A DNA stretch of 64,000 nucleotides from Sordariomycetes sp. S80-01Y (lineage: Eukaryota > Ascomycota > Sordariomycetes): the NCBI GenBank assembly GCA_037042185.1, contig JAXQJY010000026.1, forward strand, positions 434,001 to 498,000. Direction: 5' to 3'. The notes under the pieces were generated by a model. That model did not search any database and was not told the origin of the DNA. It worked only from the letters and a program-made list of their open reading frames with translations. Every line of letters starts with the position of its first letter. The stretch's first letter is position 1. Positions 52,683 through 64,000 of this stretch are shown here, one piece after another. The position numbers and the translations under genes are program-made.

Positions 52683-54732
52683 ATGCCCGCAAAACTACCG
52701 TGTATCCAGTGCAAAGGTACGTATTGGCCCCCGCCCTGACGTGTGGATGTACGTGGGTGTGTGTGCAGGCGAGCATGTGGCTGTCGGGCTGACTGACTGA
52801 CTGTGACCGCGCAGAGAAACACGTGAAATGTGAGGCGATCCTCCCTCGATGCCTTTCCCGCAGGTGAGGCGACGCTGACCTGTCAGGTGACGAGGTTCGG
52901 CCCCAATGTGGGCGCTGCGAGAAGAAGCAGCTGGACTGCACGAGGCCGAGCAAGAAGACCATCTTTCGACATGATGTCTCGGCCACCAACTTCTCCAAAG
53001 ACCAGCAGTGGGTCAACAGCGCGCCGCAGCACAGTGAGCCTGACTGCCCTCCCCATCCCTCCCTGAGGCTTTGCTTACGTCTCGTAGTTGAGTTTGACGC
53101 GCATCAAACGGGGCCCGAAAGTGGCTCCTCCGAGACCTGGACCTCTCCGCGCCCAAACGACACCCCTCAAGCGCCTTCAGAGACTGAACCCTTAGAGTCA
53201 ACACCCGTGTCAACGTCCAGCCATAGGCCGCTCGAGAAGCGACGGCGGACAGATTCTCACCCTCAACCGCCCCCGCCCTTTGTGAGATCTGGTTCCGGCT
53301 CCATGTCCAATGGTCCAGATCCTGTCCCCAGTCCTGGCAGTTTCTTCAACCAGCCGACGCCCTCAGTGCCGGCTGCATTCGATGCGTCGCCTGGACCGCT
53401 TCCGCCGCCGATTGGGGTGACACTGCCGCCTATCTGGCCGCAGCCCTACTCACGGCCTTCTTGGGAAGCTTCGCCCAGATCTGCACTATCTCCACCAAAC
53501 CCCATCGAGGACAATGGTTATCGACGCTTCCCGTTGGACGATGTTCAAGAAGCTTGCTTGATGAGGTACTACGTCGAGGAGATTGGGCATTGGCTGGATC
53601 TTTGCGATCCTGACAGGCACTTTCAGCTGGTTGTGCCCGTCGTTGCCCGGCGTCAGCCCCATCTCCTCAACGCCATCTTCGCCGTGGCTGCCCGTCATTT
53701 GGCACGTATGCCGCAGTACAAGACACCGCAAGGCATTGTGTATCAGGGACAGCTGCTGCGTGGTCTTGACAAGCACTCGCCGGTCGAGTACATGCTGAAA
53801 TGCATGCCCGCCCTGAGGCGCTTTCACGACACCGAGGACGACGATTACCGAGACAGCATCATCGCGACTGCTGTCATCCTCCGCCAACTCGAAGAGATCG
53901 ACGACGAAGATGATGGGGGCAGCCACCCCGATCACCTTCAAACCTTCAACCCGCACTCCGTCAAGACGCAGATCAACTTTCTGCCCATCATAGACGCTGT
54001 TCTTCGGAGCCCTCCTTCACAGTCCCTCTTCCGCCAGCGCACCCTCATACAGGCAGCTTACTGGATGGCTCTGCGCCAGGAAATCTATCACTCTTTTACT
54101 CGAAGACAGGCACCGCAGATGATCCTCGCAGCCGACTACTGGGCCGAAGCTTCAAAGCAGAACAAGGCCGTCATGCATACGGTCCAGGTCATGAAGTGGC
54201 GATGGGGCGACGGCAGCGAGGACGAGTGGAACCGCTTGATTAGACAGCAGGACCATCTTGAAGAGGATGTGCTGTTTGACTTCCAGCCCATCTTTCGCAA
54301 AAACGCGGACAAGGCCAAGGGCGAGATCTTCCCCACGATATGGTACACGAGCGTGATCGAGACGACCACGGTCCAGCAGCGTCTCATGGCGAAGTCGGTT
54401 CTTCTCGCCGAGAACCCTATACTGAGGTAAGTTCCTACCCTCTTATTTGAGGCGGAACAGTAGAACTGAGACTCTGCAGAAATCAATCCGCCTCCCGCTC
54501 GTCCTGGCGTAAAGTCGAGAGCGACGTTCGTGCACTGATGCTCGAACTCTGCGGTATTGCACTGTGCCACCCTGCCTCGCCGCCGACAATCCTCAACGCT
54601 GCCTTTATTATTCAGATGTATGGGGACTTCTTCACAGATCAGTACGAGAGGGAGGCGTTGAAGGGTGTGGTCGAGAAGTATCGCGCGACTCACGCTTGGC
54701 CGTCGCAGAAGCTCACTGAGATGTTCGGATGA
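52683..54732 (+). CDS. Zn2Cys6 transcription factor with micro-exon
   Basis: Five exons (52683-52716, 52815-52829, 52887-53033, 53088-54426, 54480-54732) give ~595 residues. The introns are 98, 57, 54 and 53 bp. Exon 2 is only 15 bp. Spliced, the start reads MPAKLPCIQCKEKHVKCDEV then RPQCGRCEKKQLDC, a full zinc cluster C-X2-C-X6-C-X6-C-X2-C-X6-C. FSKDQQWVNS follows, a motif I associate with this regulator subgroup. Two introns split the cluster itself. A Pro-rich linker precedes the fungal regulatory domain (RRFPLDDVQEACLMRYYVEEIGHWLD, LLNAIFAVAARHLARM). It is nuclear by family; the target genes are unknown. The divergent OmdA-like gene offers no clue to its pathway. Confidence 0.85.
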
Positions 54733-55601
54733 GGGTGAAGCGAGCGATGCTGACATCCTTTGCACAATTGAAAGATCTGGAAACATTGTTGGGGACAAAA
54801 TCACTGAGCACACATGCAGGAAGTGAGTCTGGCTGTAAGAAGGCTCGTATCTGTCCACGCTGACATCTCCAGGGCCCTCAGATGCGAGTACCTCACACTT
54901 GTACAGTCCAACTGCCAACCCCAATGGCTCAGCCATGGCTGTTATCGATACCATACGGGCTTGTATCCATACACCTGCGATCTGATATGGGTGCGCAGGT
55001 GAGTTTACGAAGGGCTCAGTATCTACATGCAGAAAGGCCGTTGTGCGGCAACAGCAAAAGGGTCTGGACCACTTCCGGTTGAGCGACAGGCGCACATCCG
55101 AAACGGACATTCCTACTCTGTGTTACTGTAAGCGAGACAAAGTCGACTCGCAGAGGACTTTGCTGGTTGGATCAGGCTTAGAAGATTGCTGTTAAGTCTT
55201 GGTCAAGCATGAGCCCGCGAAGAAGGATCGCCCCAAAGGGCTGTAGGTATCGGAACCCAAGGCAAGAAGATGTCCGACTGATTCAAAACCGAGACTTCGT
55301 ATGCCTCTCCAACGTTCTGAGCCGCCGCGAGGTTCTTTATAGAGGGGCTGCTACTCCTTGTCGCTTGGTCGGTCGCTGATGATTTGCGACACCTCTACGG
55401 TGTCGACGCCTTTCCTCAACCACCAACATGACACAACAAGACAATGCAAGCCGTTTCATCAAACTGTCCCATTCTCCTCGTTTCACACTTTCCTCTTCGG
55501 GTCCTTTGCTAGGGTGGTCGAGTTTTGCGCGCCCCACCTGAACCCTAGGCCCACAGATGCGCGCTTTATGAGCATCCTAGGCTCCCAGACCTTCAACAAT
55601 C
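54733..55601. other. Intergenic region
   Basis: About 870 bp between the regulator and the tRNA gene. No coding or repeat signal was recognised. Confidence 0.45.
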
Positions 55602-55684
55602 GGGGTCATGGTTTAGTGGTATAATGTTCCCTTAGCATTAAGCTTGATTGGGAGAGGTCGCGAGTTCGATTCTTGCTGACTCCA
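55602..55684 (+). tRNA. tRNA-Ala (AGC) with 11-nt intron
   Basis: The acceptor stem GGGGTCA pairs with TGACTCC (one G-U), and A at 55684 is the discriminator base. The D arm contains AGTGGTAT. The anticodon stem TTCCC/GGGAG encloses TTAGCA, giving the anticodon AGC at 55634-55636. The T arm is GCGAG-TTCGATT-CTTGC. The anticodon loop would be 18 nt, so an 11-nt intron is inferred after position 37 (55638-55648). It contains GCT, which can pair with the AGC anticodon as in other eukaryotic pre-tRNAs. Confidence 0.88.
55638..55648 (+). other. tRNA intron (TTAAGCTTGAT)
   Basis: Placed at the canonical 37/38 position. Its length is deduced by restoring a 7-nt anticodon loop, so the boundaries could shift by one base. 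Confidence 0.7.
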
Positions 55685-56446
55685 TAGCTTGTCGTGTCAT
55701 TAAGTTGACTTGAATGTTCCTTTTTTTGCTTTGCGCGTGCGAGGAACAGGGACGATGCCAGTGCTTGGTGTTGTCTTTTTGACAGTTGTAACTCCATAAC
55801 GTACTATCCGCCTTCTATGAGAATGGTTATTCAATATTGAGCGTTTGTTTTACGAACCCATGCTATCTTGTCTTGTTACGAGGAGGGAGGTTGCCGTGCC
55901 GGGCTGAAGAACAGGAAGGCGTTTGTGTTCTAGGCTCCCTCGGAGACCAGCTGGTCCCCAGATATATCAGCGGAAAGAAAATGTGCTTAAATTTAAAGAT
56001 TGAGAATCTAGAATCTATTAAAAGCATATGTAAAAACCGCAACTAACCGCAGGAGAACAGCGCACCATGATGGCCGTCATCAAGCCCTCCTGCAAAAGTG
56101 GAAGACATTCGTTTCAGTTCAGCTGAGCAAGACGAAGGAGTCTGGAACTACCGTAATTAATTAATCAGAGTACAAACAAAAGATATAGTACCGCCAGGGA
56201 CCGGTCTTACACGTAAGCCATCCCACCACATAGGCTCTCAATGATTGTGAGCGCGCAGGTGGAACACTGAACATGTATGAGACCTCTGGAGCGCTCTGCG
56301 CGTACCAGGACCTTACCAAATCGGAACAGACTATTGTGCTGAAGCCCACCGGCTACTTAATCTGGGCTTATAACTTTACCGAGGGGAAGCGGCGTGAGCC
56401 TCTGTATTTATATTTGAAACTATACATACGGCCTCATGCCCACATA
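55685..56446. other. Intergenic region, A/T-rich
   Basis: About 760 bp after the tRNA. It is richer in A and T than its surroundings, with no domain-bearing frame. I saw no terminal repeats of a mobile element. Confidence 0.45.
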
Positions 56447-57389
56447 TCACTCACATAATACAGGCCTGATATAACCCTTCTCAAGCTTCGATATATCATC
56501 TTCTTGATCAAAGTGAGATCGCTCCTGGTCAGTCAGCACACTTCCTGTATGCACCATGGTTAGAGAACTTACTTCCCATAGCCAATTTGACTTGCTTCTG
56601 CTCCTGCTCCTGCCCCCGACCTCCATGATCAGCTCGTACAACGGCTCTAGTGGCTGCGACGCCTGGCCCCTACTCAAGCCCCACCATGAAGTTGCACCGT
56701 TTGAGGGTGAGCAGCAGAACCGCTCCGGCAGGATGACTTTCGAAATTGACTTTGTGGCGGAAGGCACTGTCTCTATCATCGCGGTCTCGATGCTCAGCTG
56801 ATGAAGGGATGCCTCCAACCTCATCTGCTCTGAGATGCCCGTGATAGCCCGCTTGGCTGAGAAATGAGAGCATTTGTCTTAGTTATCGTAAGCTTGGGCT
56901 GTTGGAACCAAATGGGAATAGCATCAGGAACTCACTCATACAGGGTGCAGAGACCATCGCTCCTGCGCTGCTCACATTGACAATCTTGCCGCTATCTCTG
57001 TGAAGGAGGGTTGCACAGGAGCCAGCCAGGCTCAGCGCATCTGATACTTTTCGCTCGTATGATTCCGAGGGCTCGTCCATCATGACGTCCAGCAGCGTCA
57101 GCGGAGATCCGACGCCAACATCGTTGACCAAGACATCCAGGCCGTCAAACCCATTGTTCTGGATGATGGACGATACCTCGTCCATAGATCGGGAGAGCGA
57201 CGCTGGTGATCCAGGGTCGATTTCCACTATTTGCAGCCATGTCAACTCTGGCGATGGCTTGACATATTTCGCGGGGTTCGCGCATGCAAAAATGGTGAAG
57301 TGTCTGCGGTTGGCGATCTCTCTAGCGATGTTTACTATTGTGTTGCCTGGAGCAGCGCTTACGATTAGGACAGATCTTGGTGCCGCCAT
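56447..57389 (-). CDS. Divergent SDR (1-acyldihydroxyacetone-phosphate reductase-like)
   Basis: Three exons (57389-56936, 56856-56573, 56524-56447) give ~271 residues. The introns are 79 and 48 bp (GTGAGT/CTCAG, GTAAGT/CCAG), and frame is kept. Family similarity is clear in the middle: GFDGLDVLVNDVGVGSPLTLLDV and GKIVNVSSAGAMVSAP, then TKRAITGISEQMRLEASL, typical of AYR1-like enzymes. However, the nucleotide-binding motif TGxxxGIG is replaced by VSAAPGNTIV, NNAG has become NDVG, and no Tyr occupies the YxxxK position; the splice joint gives CMTK. It may be a non-catalytic or decaying member, or a short exon may be missing from my model. It lies on the same strand as, and 3' of, oxoprolinase copy 2. 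Confidence 0.65.
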
Positions 57390-58224
57390 GCTGGGAGATG
57401 AGAAGTGACAAGAGCAACCCACAGAAATACGAGTTGGATAATCTAGGCTGGCAAGTTATATGTGTCTGCCAAACATTCCCCGCCGCGTGCAGGTAAATCC
57501 GAGCAAACATCAAAGTCATGTGGTCCGAGCCGCCCCCCAATACAGCGACAACACGTCAACGGCTCATTCATGAGCTCTCGACAATAGGCCCGAGCTGCGC
57601 CGACAACGAGGCTGGTCCTCGCTCATTCGCGTTGGTTCACTCACCGGTCCAGCCAACTGGACTCACATGACGTTGCCTCTTGGCGAGGACGGGAAAAAAG
57701 TAACGAGCGTCGGGAGCCCGACAGTGGGCGAGAGGCCGTGCAGATCCGCGCATGATGCTGCGTGACGCATGCGGGGTGACAGTGCTTCACGATGTGCTGA
57801 ATCTGGTGCGTCGGAGATGCAGAGGGTAGGGACTTTGGGTGGTAGCTTGGGAACGACCTTCTTGTGAGGGCTGATGGTGTGAATTGAAGAGGGGATCGTT
57901 GATACAGCCGGCTGCAGTGGCCTGTCTGTAGGTAGTGCCATTTCGATGCTGATTTTGCGAGCAAAAGCAACGGTCAAGGGCGGATTTGAGAGTCGAGGCT
58001 GGACTCGACGGGCGTTTGCAGGTCATTATCTGATGCATCATGCCACTTCGCATGGTCGTGGCGTCTCAGGATGGATCTCACAGATCGATGCATTGTAGGT
58101 AGCGTTGAGGTATGATTAAGAGTGAACCATCTGATTCGTGGTATCTCTATTCTCTTTCGAAGATTCCCAATTGAGCTTATCATGTTCATCACGTCTACCT
58201 GTCCGTTGTTCCACCCTGATGAAT
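57390..58224. other. Intergenic region
   Basis: About 835 bp between two minus-strand genes. Frames of around 100 codons overlap here but show no known domain. It likely holds the promoter of the SDR. Confidence 0.45.
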
Positions 58225-61200
58225 TCAGACATAGCCACGATGAAGGTCCTCCTCAATGGCTTCTCCTGTCTCTGCTCCGTAACCACCGCCGCCGGGGGTG
58301 TTGATCTGTATATACTCCCCCGGCTTCAGGCTCAACACTGCTTTGCCTCCGAGGTTGACGGCAACATGTCCTGTCTCGTCCTCATTGAACATGTACGCGA
58401 CATTAAGCCCCCTCTCGCCAGGACCACCGCCAGCCATGCCATAGGGGCGGTAGACGCGACGGTCGCTCAATATGCTGAACTTTAGGTTCTCTCGAGCTTC
58501 GATTTCACGAGTGATGCCGCATCCTCCTCGCCATTTGCCGCGACCGCCGCTGTTTTGTCGGATGGCATAGCATCGAACGAGGACTGCGGTCCGCTTCTCG
58601 ATGACCTCAGCGTCTGTTTGACGGGTGTTGGTTGAGTGAACCTGACTTGTTAGCATGGGCTTCCAATGAGATCGGGAGTCCGACTTACGTGGATGGCATC
58701 TTCACCATTGTAGTTGAACCCAGCTCCAACACCGCCGCCAATTGACTCGCCGTAGTTCCACCCAGGAGTTACCTTGCCTGTCACCGGGTCCTTTCCACCG
58801 AGACCCCAGCCGAAGCTGCTAGCACACCCTTGGCTAGCGCCATATCGACCGTACGCTCGGAGGATATTATCAATGACACGTTGGCTTGCCAGGGTCGAGC
58901 CACAAATAGCCACCGCCGGCGATGGGTTCAGGGCTGAACCTTCAGGAACGTGGATATCCACTGGCGAAAGACAGCCTTCGTTCAAGGGAATGTCTATGTT
59001 GACGAGGCACCGGACTGTGTAAATAATGGCGGAGTGAGTGATGGAAATGGGACAGTTGTAGTTGCCCCAGCTCTGCGGGCCAGTACCGGCGAAGTCGTAC
59101 AAGGCACTTCCAGTATTGGGATCAATGGTGATCTTGACCTTCAACGGGGTGCCGTCATCAAAGTAGTCCGTCGCGGACAGGCCATCAGGATGCTTGCGAG
59201 CAATATCCTTGAAGAACTCCCGAACAGCGTACTCGGCATTTGCTTGGATGCCGTTCATGAACTTGTGCACGGTAGGTAGCGAATGCTCCTCGACCAGATT
59301 CCGCAGAAGGATAATGCCGCGCTGGTTCGCAGAGGTCTGGGCCTTGAGATCTGATATGTTGTCTCCCATCCTCCTCGTCGTGCTGCAGCCGGGGAAGCTC
59401 CCAGCCTTTTCAAACGCGGCCCTGACTTCGTCCTCGAGGAACTCGCCACCACTGACGATCTTCAACGATTTGACGTTCAGGCCTTCCTCCCACAGCTCCT
59501 TCGACTCTGGCATCATTGAGGTGATGCCCTTCCCTCCGATGTCAGTGTGGTGACCTCTGGACGCGACGTAGAAAGCAATTTCATCACCCATGAACACTGG
59601 CGTCACTACTGTAAGATCTGGTAAATGTGTGCCGCCCCATTGTGGGTGATTTGTCAACAGCACATCGCCGTCTTTGAGCTTGCCGGCCCAGTGCTTGTGC
59701 TGCTTCTGGATGGCAAATTGCATACTGCCAAGGTGGATAGGGATATGAGGAGCGTTGGCAACTAGCTTTCCCTCCGGAGAGAAGATGGCACATGAGAAGT
59801 CAAGTCGTTCCTTGATAGAGGTGGAGATGGAAGTTCTTTGGAGGGTGTTACCCATCTGCTCAGCAATAGCCATGAAGCGGTGGGCAAAGACAGAGAGCTG
59901 GATAGGATCGACATTCGAGTCAAGGGGTGTCGATGCAAGAGTACTAGCAGGAGCAGGTGCTGAGATCTTGTCCAACACAACATGGCTGGACAAGATGTAG
60001 GCCTTGAACGAGGAGTCGACAAAGATGGTCTGCGTCTTGTCAATCAGAAGTGACGGCCCTTGGATGACTGATGCCTTCGGCACATCCTCGAGGCGGTAGA
60101 CTGATGTGTCTTCCCAGGCACCATTGATGTACACTTTTTGAGATTCCGTGGACATGGGTGCCGGCGAAGGGTTGCACGCCGCAAGTTCCTTTGTTGCCGA
60201 GACCTCCTGAACATACTGACCTGCGCTGCCCGTGCCCCTGATCTTGATTGACTCGATGACGATGTTGCGGCTCATCGAGAAAGCGAACTCGCGGACATGC
60301 TCAGCTGTAAATAATGACGCATAATCCTCGTCCGCTGGCTTTGAGATCGTCAGGTTGGTGTCAGTACCAAAGTATCTGAGAACAAGAGACTCGTCAAAGA
60401 CTAATGACTTTGCATCAGCACCTTGTTGCACGAGCTCTTGTGAAACCTTCTCCTTCAATGCATCCATTCGAGCGTTGACATGTACCAGAGCATCCTTGTC
60501 CAGCTTGGCGGCGTAGGGCTCCAGAGCCTCATATTGCAACTCTGCCTGCGCAATACCATACGCTGAGAGCAGGGAAGACCACTTGTGGATCAGAATGCGC
60601 TTGATGCCCAACTTGTCCGCGATGGCACAGGCGTGCTGGCCGCCCGCGCCACCGAAGCTGACAAGACTATGATTCTCGGGGGCATAGCCTCGCGCTTCCG
60701 TAGTGTTGCGGATAGGTCGGCTCATAGTCTCGTTGGCAATATCCAGGAACCCTAGGGCAACTTCCTGTGCTGTGAGGTTCTGCGATGTCTGCCTGTTGAA
60801 TTCCTCCGTGATTTCCTTGAACTTTCTCTGCACTGCTTCCGTGTCGAGTGGCTGGTCTGCCTTCTCCCCAAATATCGAGGGGAAAGACGACAGCACGAGG
60901 CGTCCCAGAAACAAATTCGCGTCCGTAACTGTCAGCGGGCCCCCCTTCCGGTACGCGGCTGGACCTGGGTGAGCACCCGCACTCTCCGGCCCTACTGACA
61001 GGAGCCCGTTCCTGGCGAACAAGATGGAACCGCCGCCTGCGGCTACAGTCGAGATGTTCAGCATTGGGACGTTGATAGTAATTCCCGCAATCGAGGTTTG
61101 CGTGAGGAAGTCATATTTCCCATCGTATCTCGATACATCGGTACTAGTTCCGCCCATGTCAAAGCCGATGATGGGGGTCCCGTCGTCGACATCGTAGCAA

Positions 61201-62173
61201 GACCGAGCAATGCCCACGACACCGCCAGCGGGACCGCTCAGCAAAGCTTCGTTTCCCCTGAACTTGGATGCTTGCCTCAACCCTCCGTCCGAGCCCATGA
61301 ACTCGATCCGCTGAGGGAGAACCTTGAACCCCTCTTCCAGGCCTTGGATGTATCTCTTGATGACGGGATAGAGATAGGCCTCAGAGCATGTCGAGTTGCT
61401 GCGGTTGACGTACTTGATAATTGGACTTGTCTCGGAAGATGTCGTGACATATTTGAAGCCGACCTCGCTGGCAATCTTGGCCACGGCGTCCTCGTGGTCG
61501 GGAAAGACATAAGCCTGCATGAAGGAGATACCAAGCGACGTGTACCCCTGATCTCTCAACCCCTGAAGCTGCTGTTTGACCTGATCGTAGTCTGGTTTCT
61601 TCAAGACGCGGACAACCTCACCACTTAAAGTCTTGACGAGTGCAGGGTCAGTCAAAGCTACAGATTTGCTCATGGGACCCGGGTTGAGGTCGTAGTCCTC
61701 GATCGTCACTCGCTCATCGATCTCAACAACGGAGTCGTGCAAGGCCTTGGCTTTTCTAACATCCAAATCAAACAGCTTCGACCGACTCTGATCGCCAATG
61801 ACGCAGACATCAGCAAATCCTACCATGGTCAGTCAAAAGCCTGGAACGCTCCCCCTACACACGACTCACCCTTTGTTGTAGCCAGAACGAATTTCTCGCC
61901 CCTTTTCTCCAGCAACGCGTTTGTAGCAACCGTCGTCCCGATCCGACAGCTTGCTATCCTGGAGCCATCCAGCTTCTCACCCACGGGGATGCTCTTCCCC
62001 TCGACCGTCTCCAAAACCCTCCTTATAGCTTCCGTAGGCGCATCGCGATAGTTAGCCGGATCTTCACTCAGAAGCTTAAAGATGAGCGGCTCACGACCGT
62101 CAATGTGAGCGATGACATCGCAAAACGTGCCACCGCGGTCGATAGCAACTCGTACGTCACCCATTTCGGTCAT
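58225..62173 (-). CDS. 5-oxoprolinase (ATP-hydrolysing), copy 2
   Basis: Three exons (62173-61870, 61819-58689, 58641-58225) give ~1283 residues. A second ATG nine bases downstream (62164) may be the real start. Motifs match copy 1: [75 protein letters not shown] and RGHHTDIGG. The introns are 50 and 47 bp and lie after TTKG (phase 1) and after EDAIH (phase 0), positions where copy 1 is uninterrupted. The C-terminus ends [13 protein letters not shown]. The predicted activity is ATP-dependent opening of 5-oxoproline to glutamate. Divergence from copy 1 is considerable, so substrate preference may differ. It is divergent from an organic-anion permease at 62957. Confidence 0.93.
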
Positions 62174-62956
62174 TTGGTGTCAAGGACGATAGCGCATGCC
62201 GCCAGCTTCATCCAAGTCTTGATGAAGCTTTTGAATAGGACCTTGGACTCCGTACCGGGAGCATCGTCGGCAACAGCACGCTCGGTGCTTGAGCGGGTCG
62301 TTGGAAGGCCGACAGTCGATGAGTGAGCCGCCGACGGATAGAGCACATTGGCGGAGTTAACGATTGCGTGCTGTTGCGGTGAGACGCCGACGCCATTGCC
62401 GCATTAGGAGATTTCGGCAAATGCTAAGGTTTGCCACCGGGTCGAGGCTCGCGACTCGTGGACAATTACGGGGTGGAATTGAGTTCAGGAGTCAAGTGAG
62501 GGAGATAAGTCGCAGCCGCAAGACGATCTCGTTTCTTCAAGGTCAAGAATCCAGGGAATCGCTATCTCGAACTCGTCTTGATTGACTGCTCCCAGCCTTG
62601 CGACCACGTTTCCCAGCCTCAAAGCCGCGTCGGACGCTGCGCGCTTCGGCAGTCGAGCGACTCTCCACAATCATCGGCAACGATCCGATGAGAAGCTCTG
62701 ATAAGGGAAATCTCGCGGCCCCAAACTTCACTCCTTCACCTCCTCGACCACCGAGATACCGGCTGGAAATCACAATAGTCGCCGCCCCGGGCTTGGCGAG
62801 ATTGATGTCGTGATAACCCCAGCGTGCAACGCCATGTGCTAAAGGGTCGGTCTTGAAGGCGCTACCCTATCCCTAGTATTAAAACGGGGACACACTCGAG
62901 CTTTCGAGCTTCATTCACAGTCTACTTCACTCCTCGGGAAGAGACGAACCGTCGAT
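62174..62956. other. Divergent promoter region, oxoprolinase 2 / permease 2
   Basis: 783 bp between divergent starts at 62173 and 62957. GATA-core sites occur at 62513, 62699 and 62811, at a frequency no greater than expected by chance. No gene was recognised within it. Confidence 0.5.
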
Positions 62957-64000
62957 ATGGCATCTGCTCAGCCTGTCACGTCCCCGATTGCGGTCGACAA
63001 CCCTATCGATACGGCCGCCAGCCGCGATCAGAGTGACGAGAAACGCCCGTCTGCCGACATTAAGGAAGCGGCACCTTCGACTGATGGAACGCTTGGGAGA
63101 TCGGGGTGGTTTCATTGGCATGAGCCTGGCACGAGCAAAGAAGAGAAGAGGCTGATCTTCAAGCTCGATTTCTTTTTGCTCACCTTCTCATGTCTGACTT
63201 ACTTCTTGAAGCAGGTAAGCTAGTCTCCACCACAGTCTGGAATATTTCATGTTAATCAGGCGCAGCTTGACCAAAACAATGTCGCCAATGCCTATGTTAG
63301 CGGCATGGCGGACGATCTCGGGTTTGGGCCCGGCGACGAGCTCTCGTGGATGAACACCTACTTCTCTATTGGAACCATCATCGGAGGCTCTTTTGCAAAC
63401 CTCATCATTACTGTCGTTCGCCCTCGCTACTGGCTCTGCGGCTGTCTTTTCGCGTGGTCCCTCGTCGTGTTGTTCCTGTTCAAGTCACATAATGCCGCCG
63501 AGTTCTACGCTTTGCGCTTCCTCATCGGCCTTTTCGAGAGTGCCGCTTGGCCTGGTGTCATGTATACCATCGGCTGCTGGTACAGGAAGAGTGAACTTGC
63601 CCGGCGCAGTGGCCTGTTTGTGATCTCCGGCGTCATCGGCCAGATGTTCTCCGGCTATCTCCAGGCTGCGTTGTACACAGGCATGGAAGGCAAGGGTGGG
63701 CTGCCAGCCTATCGATGGCTTTTCATCTTCGACTTTATCTTGGCTATCCCTGTCGTCATCTACGGGCTGTTCACCTTCCCGGATACGCCTCACACAACGA
63801 CCGCATTCTACCTCAACGAATGGGAGAGGAAGCGAGCTTGCGAACGTATCGAAGAGGAAGGCCGCAAGCCCGTCGGCAAGATGGATTGGAGTGTCATTCG
63901 TCGCATCTTCTGCTCTTGGCAAGTGTACGCCTTCACTGTTGCCTACTCGTGCTGGACCTTGACTTGCGGCTCCTACGTAATGCAGTACTTTGGTCTGTAT
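62957..64000 (+). CDS. MFS permease, anion:cation symporter (pantothenate transporter-like), partial
   Basis: Exon 1 is 62957-63214. Exon 2 starts at 63266 (or at 63260, a second AG six bases upstream) and runs off the window, so the 3' end is missing. An ~60-residue hydrophilic N-terminus precedes span 1 (LDFFLLTFSCLTYFLKQ). The LDQNNVANAYVSGM motif after it is the hallmark of the Liz1/Fen2/Seo1-like branch, and ALRFLIGLFESAAWPGVMYTIGCWY lies around span 4. Family members carry pantothenate, biotin, allantoate and other carboxylates. Joining at 63266 gives KQLDQNN, closest to the family, while 63260 would insert two residues (AQ). Its divergent neighbour is oxoprolinase copy 2, suggesting a shared pathway. 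Confidence 0.88.

Noticed and set aside
55685-56446. Mobile element inserted beside the tRNA
   Set aside because: A/T-rich sequence only; no terminal repeats, target duplication or element-coding frame seen.
1-64000. CRISPR arrays, operons, LTR elements or virus-like elements
   Set aside because: None seen; the gene structure is nuclear fungal throughout.

Overview
This window is nuclear DNA of a filamentous ascomycete, probably a plant-associated Sordariomycete (placement inferred, not proven). The signs are short spliceosomal introns (about 48-130 bp, mostly GTRNGT...YAG), Zn2Cys6 regulators with the fungal-specific domain, Clr5 and 2EXR domains, secreted plant-cell-wall enzymes and an intron-containing tRNA-Ala. 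There are no operons, and I saw no intact transposon, LTR element or CRISPR array.

Layout. The left edge (1-3351) is a carbohydrate-enzyme pocket: a truncated secreted DUF5695-like protein, a secreted GH43 and an AA9 copper monooxygenase. An AlaX-type tRNA editing protein follows (4253-5044). Next comes a possible catabolic module: an anion:cation-symporter MFS permease (5491-7052), a Zn2Cys6 regulator (8444-10705) and, divergent from it, a full-length 5-oxoprolinase (11900-15913). After that are a membrane-anchored paraoxonase-like protein, an Fe-S L-serine dehydratase, a GH5 endoglucanase with X2 module, a small secreted protein and a Clr5 protein, separated by long gene-poor spacers.

The middle (30266-36159) has an arrestin-like trafficking adaptor with a C-terminal PPxY motif, the remains of a kinase gene, and a convergent short-chain dehydrogenase/UDP-glycosyltransferase pair. 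From 38377 to 48765 come a GH78 rhamnosidase, a multi-span membrane protein, a GPI-type secreted protein, a glutathionyl-hydroquinone reductase and a GH76 cell-wall enzyme. A 2EXR protein with a very acidic tail, a YdeI/OmdA-like protein and a Zn2Cys6 regulator containing a 15-bp micro-exon occupy 49135-54732.

The right end holds a tRNA-Ala(AGC) with an 11-nt intron, a divergent SDR lacking its signature motifs, a second full 5-oxoprolinase (58225-62173, minus) and, divergent from it, a second anion:cation-symporter-type permease that runs off the window.

The most striking theme is the pair of unlinked 5-oxoprolinase genes, each near an organic-anion permease. Their four intron positions all differ, so they are not a recent duplication. 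Together they suggest uptake and hydrolysis of 5-oxoproline or a related cyclic amide as a nitrogen or carbon source. Exon boundaries were assigned by hand from splice consensus and frame and have not been checked with RNA.
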